This document shows positions 35,576-45,623 of a DNA stretch of 64,000 bases, in pieces. The stretch covers positions 372,001 through 436,000 of the forward strand of contig JADJWV010000001.1 in the NCBI GenBank assembly GCA_016716185.1, in the 5' to 3' direction. The notes beneath the pieces are model-generated. The model ran no database searches. It was not told the origin of the DNA and saw nothing but the letters and a program-made list of their open reading frames with translations. The first letter of the stretch is position 1. Every line of letters starts with the position of its first letter. The stretch is from Saprospiraceae bacterium. Lineage in GTDB: Bacteria > Bacteroidota > Bacteroidia > Chitinophagales > Saprospiraceae. The position numbers and the translations under genes were made by a program.

Positions 35576-36989
35576 GACTTATTTTATTTCAAAATCGTTA
35601 TTCTTTTCAATTGTATTCTCCTTGGTAAGCTTGTTGGCGAAAACACAAGCCGATAGTTTACTTCATCTTAAAGATATTCAGTTCAAAGACCTCGAAAAAA
35701 CAAAAGCATGGTATTTGTTGCGCGAGATCCGTTATGAAACCGGAGATACCATGCGTTTAAAAGAGCTGGAAAGAATTATACTCAATATAGAAGCGGATCT
35801 TCGAAGGACAAACTTGTTTACTAAAATCAACATCATACCGGTATTGGATTTTTCCGAAAAAAACTATGTCAGTTTTATCGTAGAAGTGCATGAAAACTGG
35901 TTTATCTATCCGAGTCTCATCGCTGAACTTGCAGACCGAAATTTTAATGTGTGGTGGAATGAATACAACGGTTCTTTAAAGCGCATCAATCTGGGATTGG
36001 CCATTCAGCATATTAATCTCAGCGGAACCAACGACGACCTCCAGCTTAAATACCAATTTGGTTATACCAACCGATTTGTATTGCGCTATTTCAGGCCGGC
36101 CTTAGGCGCCTCATCGAAATGGGGATTTGGTTCGGCATATTATTATACCGAATTCAAAGAGACCCCTGTGCTCACTACGGGCAACAAACAAACCTTTATC
36201 AAAGACGGCTCGACACCCCTGTTTATTCGAAGAGAAGTTTCCGGGAGTGTCTTATTCAAATTCAATAAATTCTGGAATTTCGATCTGGCTATAGGCCACC
36301 ACCACAATTCATTCCATTCCGAATTTTCTGCATCTTATCCCGATTTCTTTTTAGGCGGTGCCAACAGGCAGATCTTTACTCAATTTACCCTGACTACAAT
36401 TTTTTCGAACCTGGACCACAAGCTAAGGCCCGCAAGAGGTTTCCAGTTTTCAACTTCTTTAAGACAAACGGGAATTCCGGGTTGGCAGACGTATGGATTT
36501 ACCAGCCTGAACGCTGGTGTTAAAGCAGCCAGAAAACTGGGTAAACAATTTTACATTGAAACTGCCATTTCAGGGAAATGGGGAATCAACAGAGGCAAAC
36601 GGCCGTACAATTTGTACAAGGGTTTGGGTTATTCTGACACGAACATTTCCGGATATGAACTTTACGTTATTGATGGCCTGGATTATTTTTATATGAATAA
36701 TCAGATACGATCTCAACTCCTGAGCTTTAAATGGGATTTGTTCAGGATATTTAAAAGTGAACCCAAGTTGCGCCTGAAAACCGATATCGACATCAGTCTG
36801 CAAGGCAACATGGCTTATGTAAATGATCCTTTTTTCTATGAAGAAAATGATTTGGTCAACACAATGTTGTACAGCACCGGAATTGGGCTTAATTTTACTG
36901 TCAATGACCTGGTGGAATTCAATGTTTATTACAGCATCAGCCACCTGGGCGAAAAAGGACTGTATTTTCATACACGAAGAGCATTTTGA
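35568..36989 (+). CDS. BamA/TamA-family outer-membrane protein
   Basis: A 473-residue protein with a signal sequence, a POTRA-like segment near residues 30-110 (LERIILNIEADLRRTNLFTK) and a 16-strand-type barrel ending in a Phe (LYFHTRRAF). It is far shorter than BamA (about 800 residues, five POTRA domains), so it is probably an accessory insertase or surface-antigen type. It overlaps the CBS gene by 8 bases and nadK by one base. Confidence 0.8.
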   Translation: MFKTYFISKSLFFSIVFSLVSLLAKTQADSLLHLKDIQFKDLEKTKAWYLLREIRYETGDTMRLKELERIILNIEADLRRTNLFTKINIIPVLDFSEKNYVSFIVEVHENWFIYPSLIAELADRNFNVWWNEYNGSLKRINLGLAIQHINLSGTNDDLQLKYQFGYTNRFVLRYFRPALGASSKWGFGSAYYYTEFKETPVLTTGNKQTFIKDGSTPLFIRREVSGSVLFKFNKFWNFDLAIGHHHNSFHSEFSASYPDFFLGGANRQIFTQFTLTTIFSNLDHKLRPARGFQFSTSLRQTGIPGWQTYGFTSLNAGVKAARKLGKQFYIETAISGKWGINRGKRPYNLYKGLGYSDTNISGYELYVIDGLDYFYMNNQIRSQLLSFKWDLFRIFKSEPKLRLKTDIDISLQGNMAYVNDPFFYEENDLVNTMLYSTGIGLNFTVNDLVEFNVYYSISHLGEKGLYFHTRRAF

Positions 36990-37855
36990 TGAATGTATTT
37001 ATTTATTGTCAACACCTTAGAAAAGAAGACATCGCCCATGTCAAGGCTTTGATTGCGCAGTTAAAAGATCAAAAACTTGATTTTTCATTTAATGAGGGCT
37101 ACCCGGAGCAGGCGGGCATAGGCAATGTTCAAACCTGGAAAAATTCTGAGGACCTGCAATCAAAAAAACCGGATTTTTTAATAAGTCTGGGCGGAGATGG
37201 AACCATATTAAAAGCACTGACCTATGTGAGAAATTCAGGGATACCCATTTTGGGAATCAACCTTGGAAGACTTGGATTTTTGGCAAGCACTGAAAAAAAA
37301 CTGATCGCAGATGTAGTTCATTATCTTGCCAATGGAATGTATGAAATCGATTACAGGAGCTTGATCCGTCTCGAATCAAGCCATGCCCTGTTTGGAGAAA
37401 CGCCTTTTGCTTTAAACGATTTCACATTGTTAAAAAGAGATAATTCATCCATGATCACCATCCACACCTACATCAATGGTGATTATTTAAATTCCTATTA
37501 CGCGGATGGATTGATTGTTGCAACGCCAACGGGGTCTACAGGGTATTCATTGTCCTGCGGAGGACCGATACTTTTTCCACAATCGCAAAATCTCATCATC
37601 ACGCCGGTGGCGCCACACAATCTGAATGTAAGGCCTGTCGTGATCCCCGATGATGTGGTGCTGAGTTTTGAAGTTGAAGGAAGAGCAGAGAATTTTTTGT
37701 GCACGCTGGATTCAAGATACGAAGTCATCACAGCAGAGCACCAGCTCGCCATCAAAAAAGAATCCTTTGATATCGGTTTGATCAGATTGCATCCCTCGGG
37801 TTTTCTAAAAACATTAAGGGAAAAATTAAACTGGGGAATCGATAAAAGAAATTGA
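36989..37855 (+). CDS. nadK: NAD kinase
   Basis: A 288-residue cytoplasmic kinase that makes NADP from NAD and ATP. The phosphate-binding GGDG (LISLGGDGTILKAL), the NE/D-type motif (ALNDFTLLKRD) and YSLSCGGPI are all present. The ATG at 36989 shares its first base with the preceding stop; an earlier TTG adds one residue. It sits in the CBS-BamA-nadK row. Confidence 0.95.
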   Translation: MNVFIYCQHLRKEDIAHVKALIAQLKDQKLDFSFNEGYPEQAGIGNVQTWKNSEDLQSKKPDFLISLGGDGTILKALTYVRNSGIPILGINLGRLGFLASTEKKLIADVVHYLANGMYEIDYRSLIRLESSHALFGETPFALNDFTLLKRDNSSMITIHTYINGDYLNSYYADGLIVATPTGSTGYSLSCGGPILFPQSQNLIITPVAPHNLNVRPVVIPDDVVLSFEVEGRAENFLCTLDSRYEVITAEHQLAIKKESFDIGLIRLHPSGFLKTLREKLNWGIDKRN

Positions 37856-37859
37856 GATC

Positions 37860-38612
37860 ATGCAAATACGCATTTATTGGAATGGAAAGGCTTATGTTGC
37901 AGACCTTCAATCCGGAATAGATATTTCTATTCCATTTAAGGAAGGTTACAATCAGGTGAATTGTTTTTATGCACCTTTTTTCAATTCGCAGGCAGTGAAA
38001 AGTGGCGATTTTATCGGAAGCGTTTCACAAGGTGGGCCCGTTAATTTTTTCAATACATTTATCAATATTCATGGCGGGGGAACACACACAGAGTGTTGCG
38101 GACATATTACCACAGAACGCGAACATGTAAATGGGGTGTGCAGGGATTTTTTTGGAATGGCATGTTTAATTTCAGTTTATCCTACCCAAATGGAGGATGG
38201 CGATCGCGTAATTACCAAAAAAAGTTTGCAGGCATTGATGGAAGAAACGATATCGACCGATTTTATAATCATCAGGACCCTGCCCAATGACCATGTTAAA
38301 ACGAGCAGACATTATTCAGGAACCAATCCACCCTATGTGGAGGCTGAGGCCATGAGCTGGCTCGTAGAAAAAGCTTACCATCATTTGTTGATAGACTTGC
38401 CTTCGGTCGATAAAGAAATGGATGGAGGCTTGCTGGCCTGTCACCACATTTTCTGGAAAGGAGACCGTAAAAAAAATTGCACGATCACAGAACTGGTATA
38501 CATACCCGATCAGGTAAAAGATGGTTATTATTTCCTCAACCTTCAAGTAGCACCGATTGAATCGGATGCATCTCCATCCAGACCTGTATTATACAGCATT
38601 CATCCGGAATAA
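37860..38612 (+). CDS. Cyclase-family (kynurenine formamidase-like) hydrolase
   Basis: A 250-residue protein with the metal-binding cyclase motif HxGTHxE-like: IHGGGTHTECCGHI. The family includes arylformamidases and polyketide-type cyclases using Zn or Mn. An AMSWLVEKAYHHLLIDLPSV segment and a downstream Asp/His support the fold. The substrate is unknown; arylformamidase is only one option. It starts four bases after nadK. Confidence 0.75.
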   Translation: MQIRIYWNGKAYVADLQSGIDISIPFKEGYNQVNCFYAPFFNSQAVKSGDFIGSVSQGGPVNFFNTFINIHGGGTHTECCGHITTEREHVNGVCRDFFGMACLISVYPTQMEDGDRVITKKSLQALMEETISTDFIIIRTLPNDHVKTSRHYSGTNPPYVEAEAMSWLVEKAYHHLLIDLPSVDKEMDGGLLACHHIFWKGDRKKNCTITELVYIPDQVKDGYYFLNLQVAPIESDASPSRPVLYSIHPE

Positions 38613-38623
38613 AAAATTGCGAG

Positions 38624-39253
38624 ATGAAGAAAACAGAAGTTTTGTATTCGAAGTATAAAAAGTTGCCACGCAATGCCTATCATGAATTCTGTTACTTCTA
38701 CAAAACGAACAAGTCAACCATTGAGCAAATGGAATTTGGAGAATACATCGAAATCAGATATGACTACATACGCGCATTGTTTTATACAGACGAATACCCA
38801 AGTTTGCACAAGGAAGCCGACCGTTATCTGGTGGAAATTTTGAACGATCAGCATTTTGACGAGCAAAGCAGAGGGTTTTATATCAATACGATCTTGCTCA
38901 AAGCCAAAGCATTTCTCAACCATAACCAGCCGGCAAAAGCCATTGGTGCATATAAGGAACTGGTGAAACTGGCTCCCCACAATCGCATATTTAAAAGAAC
39001 ATTGTTTGGATTGTGTTATCAAAGACATTACCTGCAGGGAAAAAAAGCACTGGCTGTAGTTATCCTGATGGTGTTGGTATCCTTGTTTTGCAATGCCTTG
39101 CTGATCTTTTTTGTGCAACCCTTTTATCCGGATTCCGGCTTACTTTTGGAAGGGATCAGAAACAGCACATTTATCATCGGTTCTCTGTTGTTTTTAGCTT
39201 GTCATACGACGTATCTTTGCAGGGCAATCAGGGAAATCAGAAATTCCGCATAA
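38624..39253 (+). CDS. Uncharacterised protein with helical repeats and C-terminal membrane segments
   Basis: A 209-residue protein with TPR-like helices at about 60-130 (AFLNHNQPAKAIGAYKELVK) and two membrane helices near residues 142-162 and 178-198. No family was recognised. The soluble part is probably cytoplasmic. It lies 11 bases after the cyclase gene, so the two may share a message. Confidence 0.6.
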   Translation: MKKTEVLYSKYKKLPRNAYHEFCYFYKTNKSTIEQMEFGEYIEIRYDYIRALFYTDEYPSLHKEADRYLVEILNDQHFDEQSRGFYINTILLKAKAFLNHNQPAKAIGAYKELVKLAPHNRIFKRTLFGLCYQRHYLQGKKALAVVILMVLVSLFCNALLIFFVQPFYPDSGLLLEGIRNSTFIIGSLLFLACHTTYLCRAIREIRNSA

Positions 39254-39399
39254 ACTGGCCGTTTTGGCGTTAAAAAGCCAGGATTACGAGCAGAACAGGC
39301 CCCTAAGCAAATTAAATCGGGTATCCCTGCCAATTTGGCACATAATTGCGGGCTGGAATGATTTATGAAGTAGGATATAATTTTTTATAATTTTTAGAA

Positions 39400-42300
39400 A
39401 TGTTTGGGAATTTACTGAAGAAAATATTCGGAACAAAGCAAGACAAGGATGTCCAGTCTTATTCCGGACGTATTGAAGAGATTTACGAAGCGACAAAAGA
39501 ATTGCAGGGATTAGACAACGACGCATTGAGAGGAAAGACACACGAATTCAGAGAACGCATTCAAAATTATCTTAGCGAAATTAATGAAGAAATTGCTGCG
39601 CTTCGAAAAGCAGCCGAAGAAAACGAAGATGTTTTTGCAAAAGAGGATATCTACAATGAGATCGATCAAAAAATAAAATCACGCGATCAGCAGATTGAGG
39701 AAGTGTTGAAGGAAATTTTACCTGAAGCATTTGCGGTAGTGAAAGAAACAGCAAAAAGATTTACAGAAAATACCACATTGCGTGTCAAAGCCACAGAACA
39801 CGATCGAAATCTTGCAGTGACCAAACCGTATATTAAACTGGAAGGCGACACCGCAGTTTATGCAAACCAGTGGACTGCTGCAGGTGGACAGGTGGTCTGG
39901 AACATGGTGCACTACGATGTTCAGTTAATTGGAGGTATGGTTTTGCACGATGGAAAAATTGCGGAAATGGCTACCGGCGAAGGGAAAACACTGGTTGCTA
40001 CATTGCCTGCTTATTTAAATGGTCTTACAGCAGAAGGAGTGCACATTGTAACAGTCAATGATTATCTGGCAAGAAGAGACAGCGAGTGGGTGGGTCCCAT
40101 CTTTGAATTTTTAATGATGACGGTAGATTGCATTGACAAATACAAACCGCATTCACCGCAAAGAAAAAACGCATATAAATGCGACATTACTTATGGGACC
40201 AATAATGAATTTGGTTTTGACTATCTGAGAGACAACATGGTGCGCAGCGTGGACGAAAAAGTTCAGGGGAAGCACCACTATGCCATGGTCGATGAAGTTG
40301 ATAGCGTATTGATTGACGATGCAAGGACCCCTTTGATCATATCAGGTCCTGTAGATGTCGATGAAGAAAGTCAGGAATACAATGTATTGAAACCAAAAGT
40401 TGAAAAACTGATCAACGAACAAAAAAGACTTTCCACTTTATATCTTACAGAAGCGCGAAAATTGATTTCCGAAGGCTCAACAGGTCATCAGGCTGGAGAA
40501 GGCGGGCTGGCATTGTTCAGATCTTATCGGGCCATGCCTAAATCCAGGCCGCTTATCAAATATTTAAGTGAAGATGGAATCCGTAATATTCTTCACAAGA
40601 CCGAGAACTATTATATGCAGGAGCAATCCAAGAACATGAGGGTTGCCGATGAGCCTCTGCTGTTTACTATCGACGAAAAGAACAGACAGGTTGAACTTAC
40701 AGCATTGGGTATAGATTTCCTTTCAAAAGGAGAATCAGATAATAACTTTTTTCTGATACCGGATCTTACCGATGAAATAAATTCAATTGAAAGCAATCAT
40801 TCTTTGAACAGGGATGAACAGACTAAAGCCAAAGAAAAAGTACTGGATGATTTTTCGATTAAGTCTAAAAGGTTGCACTGTGTAAGCCAATTGCTAAAAG
40901 CATATGCTTTATTCGAAATTGATGAAGACTATGTCGTCATGGAAGGTCATGTGAAAATTGTGGATGAAGGCACCGGGCGATTGCTTGAAGGCAGAAGATA
41001 TTCGGATGGACTACACCAGGCAATTGAAGCCAAGGAAAACGTGAAAGTTGGTGAATTAACGCAAACGTATGCAACGATCACGCTTCAAAATTATTTCCGG
41101 ATGTATCACAAGCTTGCGGGCATGACGGGAACAGCAGAAACCGAGGCCGGTGAACTTTGGCAGATTTATAAACTGGACGTCGTAGTGATCCCTACCAACA
41201 AACAAATTATCAGAGATGACAGAGAGGATCTCGTTTATAAAACAGCAAGAGAAAAATTCAATGCGGTCATCGATGAAATTTCCGATTGCACTTCCAAAGG
41301 AAGGCCGGTTCTTGTGGGTACAACGTCCGTTGACATATCCGAAAAGCTGAGCAGAATGTTGCAATTGCGAGGAATTCCGCACAATGTACTCAATGCCAAA
41401 CAACACCAGCGGGAAGCAGAGATCGTCGCAGAAGCGGGATTGCCGGGCAAGGTTACCATTGCAACAAACATGGCAGGCCGGGGCACCGATATTAAAATTT
41501 CTGAAGAAGTAAAAAAAGCAGGTGGACTTGCCATCATTGGAACAGAACGACATGAATCCAGGCGGGTTGACAGACAGCTGCGCGGACGCGCAGGACGTCA
41601 GGGAGATCCCGGATCCAGTCAGTTTTTTGTTTCTTTCGAAGACAATCTCATGCGTTTGTTCAATTCCGAAAGAATCACTTCCATCATGGATAAGCTGGGA
41701 CACAAGGAAGGAGAAGTGCTCCAGCATCCTATGGTTACTAAATCCATTGAGCGCGCACAGAAGAAAGTGGAAGAGAATAATTTTGGTATCCGCAAAAGAT
41801 TGCTGGAATACGACGACGTAATGAACATCCAGCGCGAAGCCATTTACAAGAAAAGGAATCACGCGTTATTCGGCGACCGTCTTACGGTAGATCTGAGTTA
41901 TATGTTTCATTCTACCATCGAACAACTGTTAGCCAGACACAAAGCCAATCAGGATTACGAAGGATTTGAATACGACGTGATCAGCATTCTTGGCTTTGAA
42001 CCTCAAATGGATAGTGCCTTTTTTAAGGAGTCCAGGGATCAGGAAATTATTAACGAAATCAACAAACAATTTTTTGAGTGGTATCACCGGAAGGAAGAAC
42101 AATTTAAAGAAGTTTTATTGCCACTTATTAAAAACGTGAAACAAAACGAAGGAACTAAGTATCAGCGGGTGGCCATTCCGGTTTCAGATGGTCATTCCGA
42201 ACCCATTCCGATTGGAGTGGAAATGGAAGAAGCACTGAGTCACAACGGACAAAGTATCATGAGAGATGTTGAAAAGACCATTGCGTTGATCAAACTGGAC

Positions 42301-42708
42301 CACAACTGGAAAGAACATCTTCGCAACATGGATGAACTCAAAGAATCGGTTCAGGCTGCAAGTTTTGAGCAGAAGGACCCATTGGTTATTTATAAACTCG
42401 AAGCATTCAAATTGTTTGAACAACTGGTTTATAAAATGAATCAGGAGATCACGTCGTTTCTTGCCAAGAGCAGACTCGTATTTGCAATGGATCAACAAGT
42501 TTCGGAAGCGAAAGCACAACGAACAGATTACAGCAAGACAAAAACCAGCCGTGAAGAAGAAAATGTCAAACGAGCAGCTGAAGCGGCAGGTAGTGCAGGA
42601 TCACAACCGCAGCAAACCATAAGAAATACAGGGCCCAAGGTCGGCCGAAATGATTTGTGTCCTTGTGGAAGCGGCAAAAAATTTAAAAACTGCCATGGAA
42701 ATGCATAA
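39400..42708 (+). CDS. secA: Preprotein translocase ATPase SecA
   Basis: An 1102-residue motor for Sec export. Walker A region GEGKTLVATLPAYL, DEVDSVLIDDARTPLIISGP, the helicase motifs GTTSVDISEKL and NMAGRGTDIKI, the QLRGRAGRQGDPGSS stretch, and the C-terminal SEC-C metal motif NDLCPCGSGKKFKNCHG are all visible. It is about 200 residues longer than E. coli SecA, mainly through an insertion in the substrate-binding region (about 330-430), as common in this phylum. It is preceded by a 146-base gap. Confidence 0.97.
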   Translation: MFGNLLKKIFGTKQDKDVQSYSGRIEEIYEATKELQGLDNDALRGKTHEFRERIQNYLSEINEEIAALRKAAEENEDVFAKEDIYNEIDQKIKSRDQQIEEVLKEILPEAFAVVKETAKRFTENTTLRVKATEHDRNLAVTKPYIKLEGDTAVYANQWTAAGGQVVWNMVHYDVQLIGGMVLHDGKIAEMATGEGKTLVATLPAYLNGLTAEGVHIVTVNDYLARRDSEWVGPIFEFLMMTVDCIDKYKPHSPQRKNAYKCDITYGTNNEFGFDYLRDNMVRSVDEKVQGKHHYAMVDEVDSVLIDDARTPLIISGPVDVDEESQEYNVLKPKVEKLINEQKRLSTLYLTEARKLISEGSTGHQAGEGGLALFRSYRAMPKSRPLIKYLSEDGIRNILHKTENYYMQEQSKNMRVADEPLLFTIDEKNRQVELTALGIDFLSKGESDNNFFLIPDLTDEINSIESNHSLNRDEQTKAKEKVLDDFSIKSKRLHCVSQLLKAYALFEIDEDYVVMEGHVKIVDEGTGRLLEGRRYSDGLHQAIEAKENVKVGELTQTYATITLQNYFRMYHKLAGMTGTAETEAGELWQIYKLDVVVIPTNKQIIRDDREDLVYKTAREKFNAVIDEISDCTSKGRPVLVGTTSVDISEKLSRMLQLRGIPHNVLNAKQHQREAEIVAEAGLPGKVTIATNMAGRGTDIKISEEVKKAGGLAIIGTERHESRRVDRQLRGRAGRQGDPGSSQFFVSFEDNLMRLFNSERITSIMDKLGHKEGEVLQHPMVTKSIERAQKKVEENNFGIRKRLLEYDDVMNIQREAIYKKRNHALFGDRLTVDLSYMFHSTIEQLLARHKANQDYEGFEYDVISILGFEPQMDSAFFKESRDQEIINEINKQFFEWYHRKEEQFKEVLLPLIKNVKQNEGTKYQRVAIPVSDGHSEPIPIGVEMEEALSHNGQSIMRDVEKTIALIKLDHNWKEHLRNMDELKESVQAASFEQKDPLVIYKLEAFKLFEQLVYKMNQEITSFLAKSRLVFAMDQQVSEAKAQRTDYSKTKTSREEENVKRAAEAAGSAGSQPQQTIRNTGPKVGRNDLCPCGSGKKFKNCHGNA

Positions 42709-43093
42709 ATACCGTTTTGGAATGATTGCCGCAATAGGCTTGCTGTATTCCACTGGAATTTCCAGTCAAACAGAGGTCGTGATTCACGAAGAACCGGTTG
42801 TCAGCCAGGAAATGGAAAAGTACATCAAAAACAATAGTTTGGTGACCCATCTCAGCGGATGGAGGATTGCTGTAGTCACAACAACAGACAGGAGGCTGAT
42901 GGAACAAACCAAAACGAAATTTCAACAGCAATTCGAGTATAAATTGAAATGGGATTACAACGAACCCTATTATTACCTGAAAGCAGGCGCATTTCTTACG
43001 CGAACCGAAGCCAATCAGGCTCTCGATGTAGTGAAGAAAAAATTTCCAGGGGCTTATCTTTCCATGGACAAAGTGACTTACGAAGAATTGTAG
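42701..43093 (+). CDS. SPOR-domain exported protein
   Basis: From the ATG at 42701 (MHKYRFGMIAAIGLLYSTG) this is a 130-residue protein with a signal peptide and a SPOR-like repeat (GWRIAVVTTTDRRLMEQTKT, then YYYLKAGAFLTRTEANQALD). SPOR domains bind denuded peptidoglycan glycans at division or growth sites. A start two codons earlier (42695) is also possible. It overlaps the secA end and precedes rodA, fitting a cell-wall role. Confidence 0.75.
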   Translation: MHKYRFGMIAAIGLLYSTGISSQTEVVIHEEPVVSQEMEKYIKNNSLVTHLSGWRIAVVTTTDRRLMEQTKTKFQQQFEYKLKWDYNEPYYYLKAGAFLTRTEANQALDVVKKKFPGAYLSMDKVTYEEL

Positions 43094-43097
43094 GCGC

Positions 43098-44486
43098 ATG
43101 CTTCGCAATCGGATTACCGGATATTATGATTGGATAACTATAGGATTATACCTGAGTTTGCTGATCATCGGGTGGTTGGCCATTTATTCTGTAAGCGCTT
43201 CACAAATAGCGGGTATGGATTTTCTGAACATGGAAAATCCGGTGACGAAGCAAAGTTTCTATTTGCTGATGGCCCTTGTTGTTTTTGGTTTCATGCAAGT
43301 GATCAACGAAAAATTCTGGCATACGTTCTCCTATCTCATATATGCCATTTCACTTATTTTTCTTTTTCTGGTTTTAATCTTTGGTACCGAAGTGAAAGGC
43401 GCAAAAGCCTGGTTTAACATTTCCGGATTTTCATTTCAACCGGTCGAGTTGGCAAAATTTGGAACAGCGCTTGCACTAAGTTCCTTTATGGTATTTTACA
43501 AAACCAATTTAAAGCAATTCTATTTTCAGGCCATCGCATTTGGAATTATTTTGTTACCTGTCATCCTGATTCTCATGCAACCGGATGCGGGATCAGCACT
43601 GACTTTTTTTTCTTTTTTTATTTTGTTGTTTATCGAAGGCCTGAACCCACTATACTTTTTAAGCATTATACTTTTAATTCTTGTATTTATTTGTTCATTC
43701 CTTTTTCCCGGGAGTTGGGTATTGGCCGGGCTCCTCATTCTGGGATTGATGGTTGCATTATGGCTTTCTAAACCTTTTAAATATAAAGCGACACTCACCA
43801 TAATTCTCATTTCGGCCCTGATCGGCATTGCTTATAATTTCGATATTCTTCAACTCGCCTGGGCGGCTTTGGTTCCATTGGCTGCAGTCTGTGTGTATTT
43901 ATGGAAAACAAAAGAAGAAGCACTTTCGCTTGTGATCCCTGCTAGTATTGGCATCTTGTGGGCAGTTTCCTTGTTTTCTGTGAATGTTATCAATAAACTG
44001 GAACCACACCAGCAAGAACGTATCAAAGTATGGCTGAAGCCTGAAGAATGCGATCCGCGAGGGTCGTTATACAACGTACTTCAATCAAAAGTGGCCATCG
44101 GCGCCGGAGGATTTTCTGGAAAAGGATTTTTGGAAGGAAATATGACCCGTCTAAAATTTGTTCCGGAGCAGTCTACCGATTTTATTTTCAGTTCTATAGG
44201 AGAGGAACACGGCTTTATTGGAACCATAACCGTTGTTATCTTATTTGCGATATTGATCTTCCGCATATTTACGATCGGTGAGAAATCCGAGAATAAGTTT
44301 CTTTCCAGTTTCGCCGTATGCGTTGCCGGATTACTGTTGTTTCACGTGATCATCAATATCGGTATGACGGTTGGATTATTTCCAATCATAGGCATTCCGT
44401 TGCCCTTTATCAGCAAAGGAGGCTCGGCCCTGATCGGATTTTCTTTAATGTTGGGCGTGTTGTTTAAAATGCAAAACAAGTCCTGA
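43098..44486 (+). CDS. rodA: RodA SEDS-family peptidoglycan polymerase
   Basis: A 462-residue inner-membrane protein with ten or more helices of the SEDS family. The loop segment EEHGFIGTITVVIL, the motif QSKVAIGAGGFSGKGF and the end region GIPLPFISKGGSALIGFSLMLG are typical. RodA builds side-wall glycan strands with a class B PBP; FtsW is the close relative, and RodA is favoured by sequence feel and by the neighbours. A long central loop region differs from short homologues. Confidence 0.85.
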   Translation: MLRNRITGYYDWITIGLYLSLLIIGWLAIYSVSASQIAGMDFLNMENPVTKQSFYLLMALVVFGFMQVINEKFWHTFSYLIYAISLIFLFLVLIFGTEVKGAKAWFNISGFSFQPVELAKFGTALALSSFMVFYKTNLKQFYFQAIAFGIILLPVILILMQPDAGSALTFFSFFILLFIEGLNPLYFLSIILLILVFICSFLFPGSWVLAGLLILGLMVALWLSKPFKYKATLTIILISALIGIAYNFDILQLAWAALVPLAAVCVYLWKTKEEALSLVIPASIGILWAVSLFSVNVINKLEPHQQERIKVWLKPEECDPRGSLYNVLQSKVAIGAGGFSGKGFLEGNMTRLKFVPEQSTDFIFSSIGEEHGFIGTITVVILFAILIFRIFTIGEKSENKFLSSFAVCVAGLLLFHVIINIGMTVGLFPIIGIPLPFISKGGSALIGFSLMLGVLFKMQNKS

Positions 44487-45622
44487 TGGGCATTCAATTC
44501 AGACTTGAGCATACCTGTGGAGGATCTTCTGCACGGACCGGAACATTGGAAACCGCACATGGCCCTATACAAACGCCCGTATTCATGCCTGTTGGTACTA
44601 CAGGAACCGTGAAAGCAGTCCATCAAAAAGAATTAAAAACTAACATTCGTTCGGGACTGATCCTGGGAAACACCTATCATTTGTATTTGCGACCGGGATT
44701 GGATGTCTTGTCGAAAGCCGGGGGTTTGCACCGGTTTATAAACTGGGATGGTGCACTTTTGACCGACAGTGGCGGATATCAGGTTTTTTCATTAAGCGCC
44801 AGACGCAAACTTACTCAAGAAGGAGTCTGGTTTTATTCGCATATAGATGGATCCAAACATTTGTTTACGCCACAAAGTGTCGTGGATATTCAGAGGACAT
44901 TGGGTTCCGACATTATGATGGCTCTGGACGAATGTCCCCCTTATCCATGTGAACGGAAATATGCGATGAAATCCATGGAGTTGACCCATGTGTGGCTGGA
45001 TCAGGGATTTGAACATTTTGAAAAGACAAAACCGCTCTATGGGTTTGACCAAAGTCTGATCCCAATTGCACAAGGTTCGGTGTACGATGATTTGCGGGAA
45101 AAGTCATTGATATACATCAGGCAGTTCAATTGTCCGATATATGCTATTGGCGGACTATCTGTTGGAGAACCCGAAGCGGATCTACTCCGCCTGGTAAAGC
45201 TGTCCGGGATGATTCTTCCCGTCGATAAAGCCCGGTATCTGATGGGTGTAGGTACCCCAAAAAATTTACTGGACGCTATAGAGTCAGGAATCGATATGTT
45301 TGATTGTGTTTTACCTACCCGGAATGCAAGACATGGAATTCTTTATACGACACAGGGAATTATCAACATCAGAAATGCCAAATGGAAAGAAGACCTTAGT
45401 CCAATTGATGAAACATTGGGACTCGAAACATCGGCAAATCACAGCAAATCATATTTAAGGCATTTGTTTTATGCGGGAGAAATGCTAGCCGCACAATTGG
45501 CCAGTCTTCAAAATTTAAGATTTTATACCTGGTTGATGGAAGAAGCCAGGAAAAACATCAAAGCAAATACCTTTGTGAAGTGGAAATCAGAAATTCTCCA
45601 ACGCATAGATAAAAGACTCTAG
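44486..45622 (+). CDS. tgt: Queuine tRNA-ribosyltransferase lacking zinc-ligand cysteines
   Basis: A 378-residue TIM-barrel enzyme that swaps guanine 34 for preQ1 in tRNAs with a GUN anticodon. Catalytic and binding parts are intact: LTDSGGYQVFSL, DECPPYP, and FDCVLPTRNARHG. The usual C-terminal zinc site CxCxxC is absent; the aligned stretch reads DETLGLETSANHSKSYLRHLF-like with Leu, Leu and Ser at the Cys positions, although the later His is kept. Such a loss may be general in this phylum, but I cannot check. The ATG overlaps the rodA stop. Confidence 0.9.
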   Translation: MGIQFRLEHTCGGSSARTGTLETAHGPIQTPVFMPVGTTGTVKAVHQKELKTNIRSGLILGNTYHLYLRPGLDVLSKAGGLHRFINWDGALLTDSGGYQVFSLSARRKLTQEGVWFYSHIDGSKHLFTPQSVVDIQRTLGSDIMMALDECPPYPCERKYAMKSMELTHVWLDQGFEHFEKTKPLYGFDQSLIPIAQGSVYDDLREKSLIYIRQFNCPIYAIGGLSVGEPEADLLRLVKLSGMILPVDKARYLMGVGTPKNLLDAIESGIDMFDCVLPTRNARHGILYTTQGIINIRNAKWKEDLSPIDETLGLETSANHSKSYLRHLFYAGEMLAAQLASLQNLRFYTWLMEEARKNIKANTFVKWKSEILQRIDKRL

Positions 45623-45623
45623 T

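Noticed and set aside
44338..44353. TTTCACGTGA inside rodA as a third parS
   Set aside because: Only the left 12 of 16 positions match the parS pattern; it sits in a conserved coding region.
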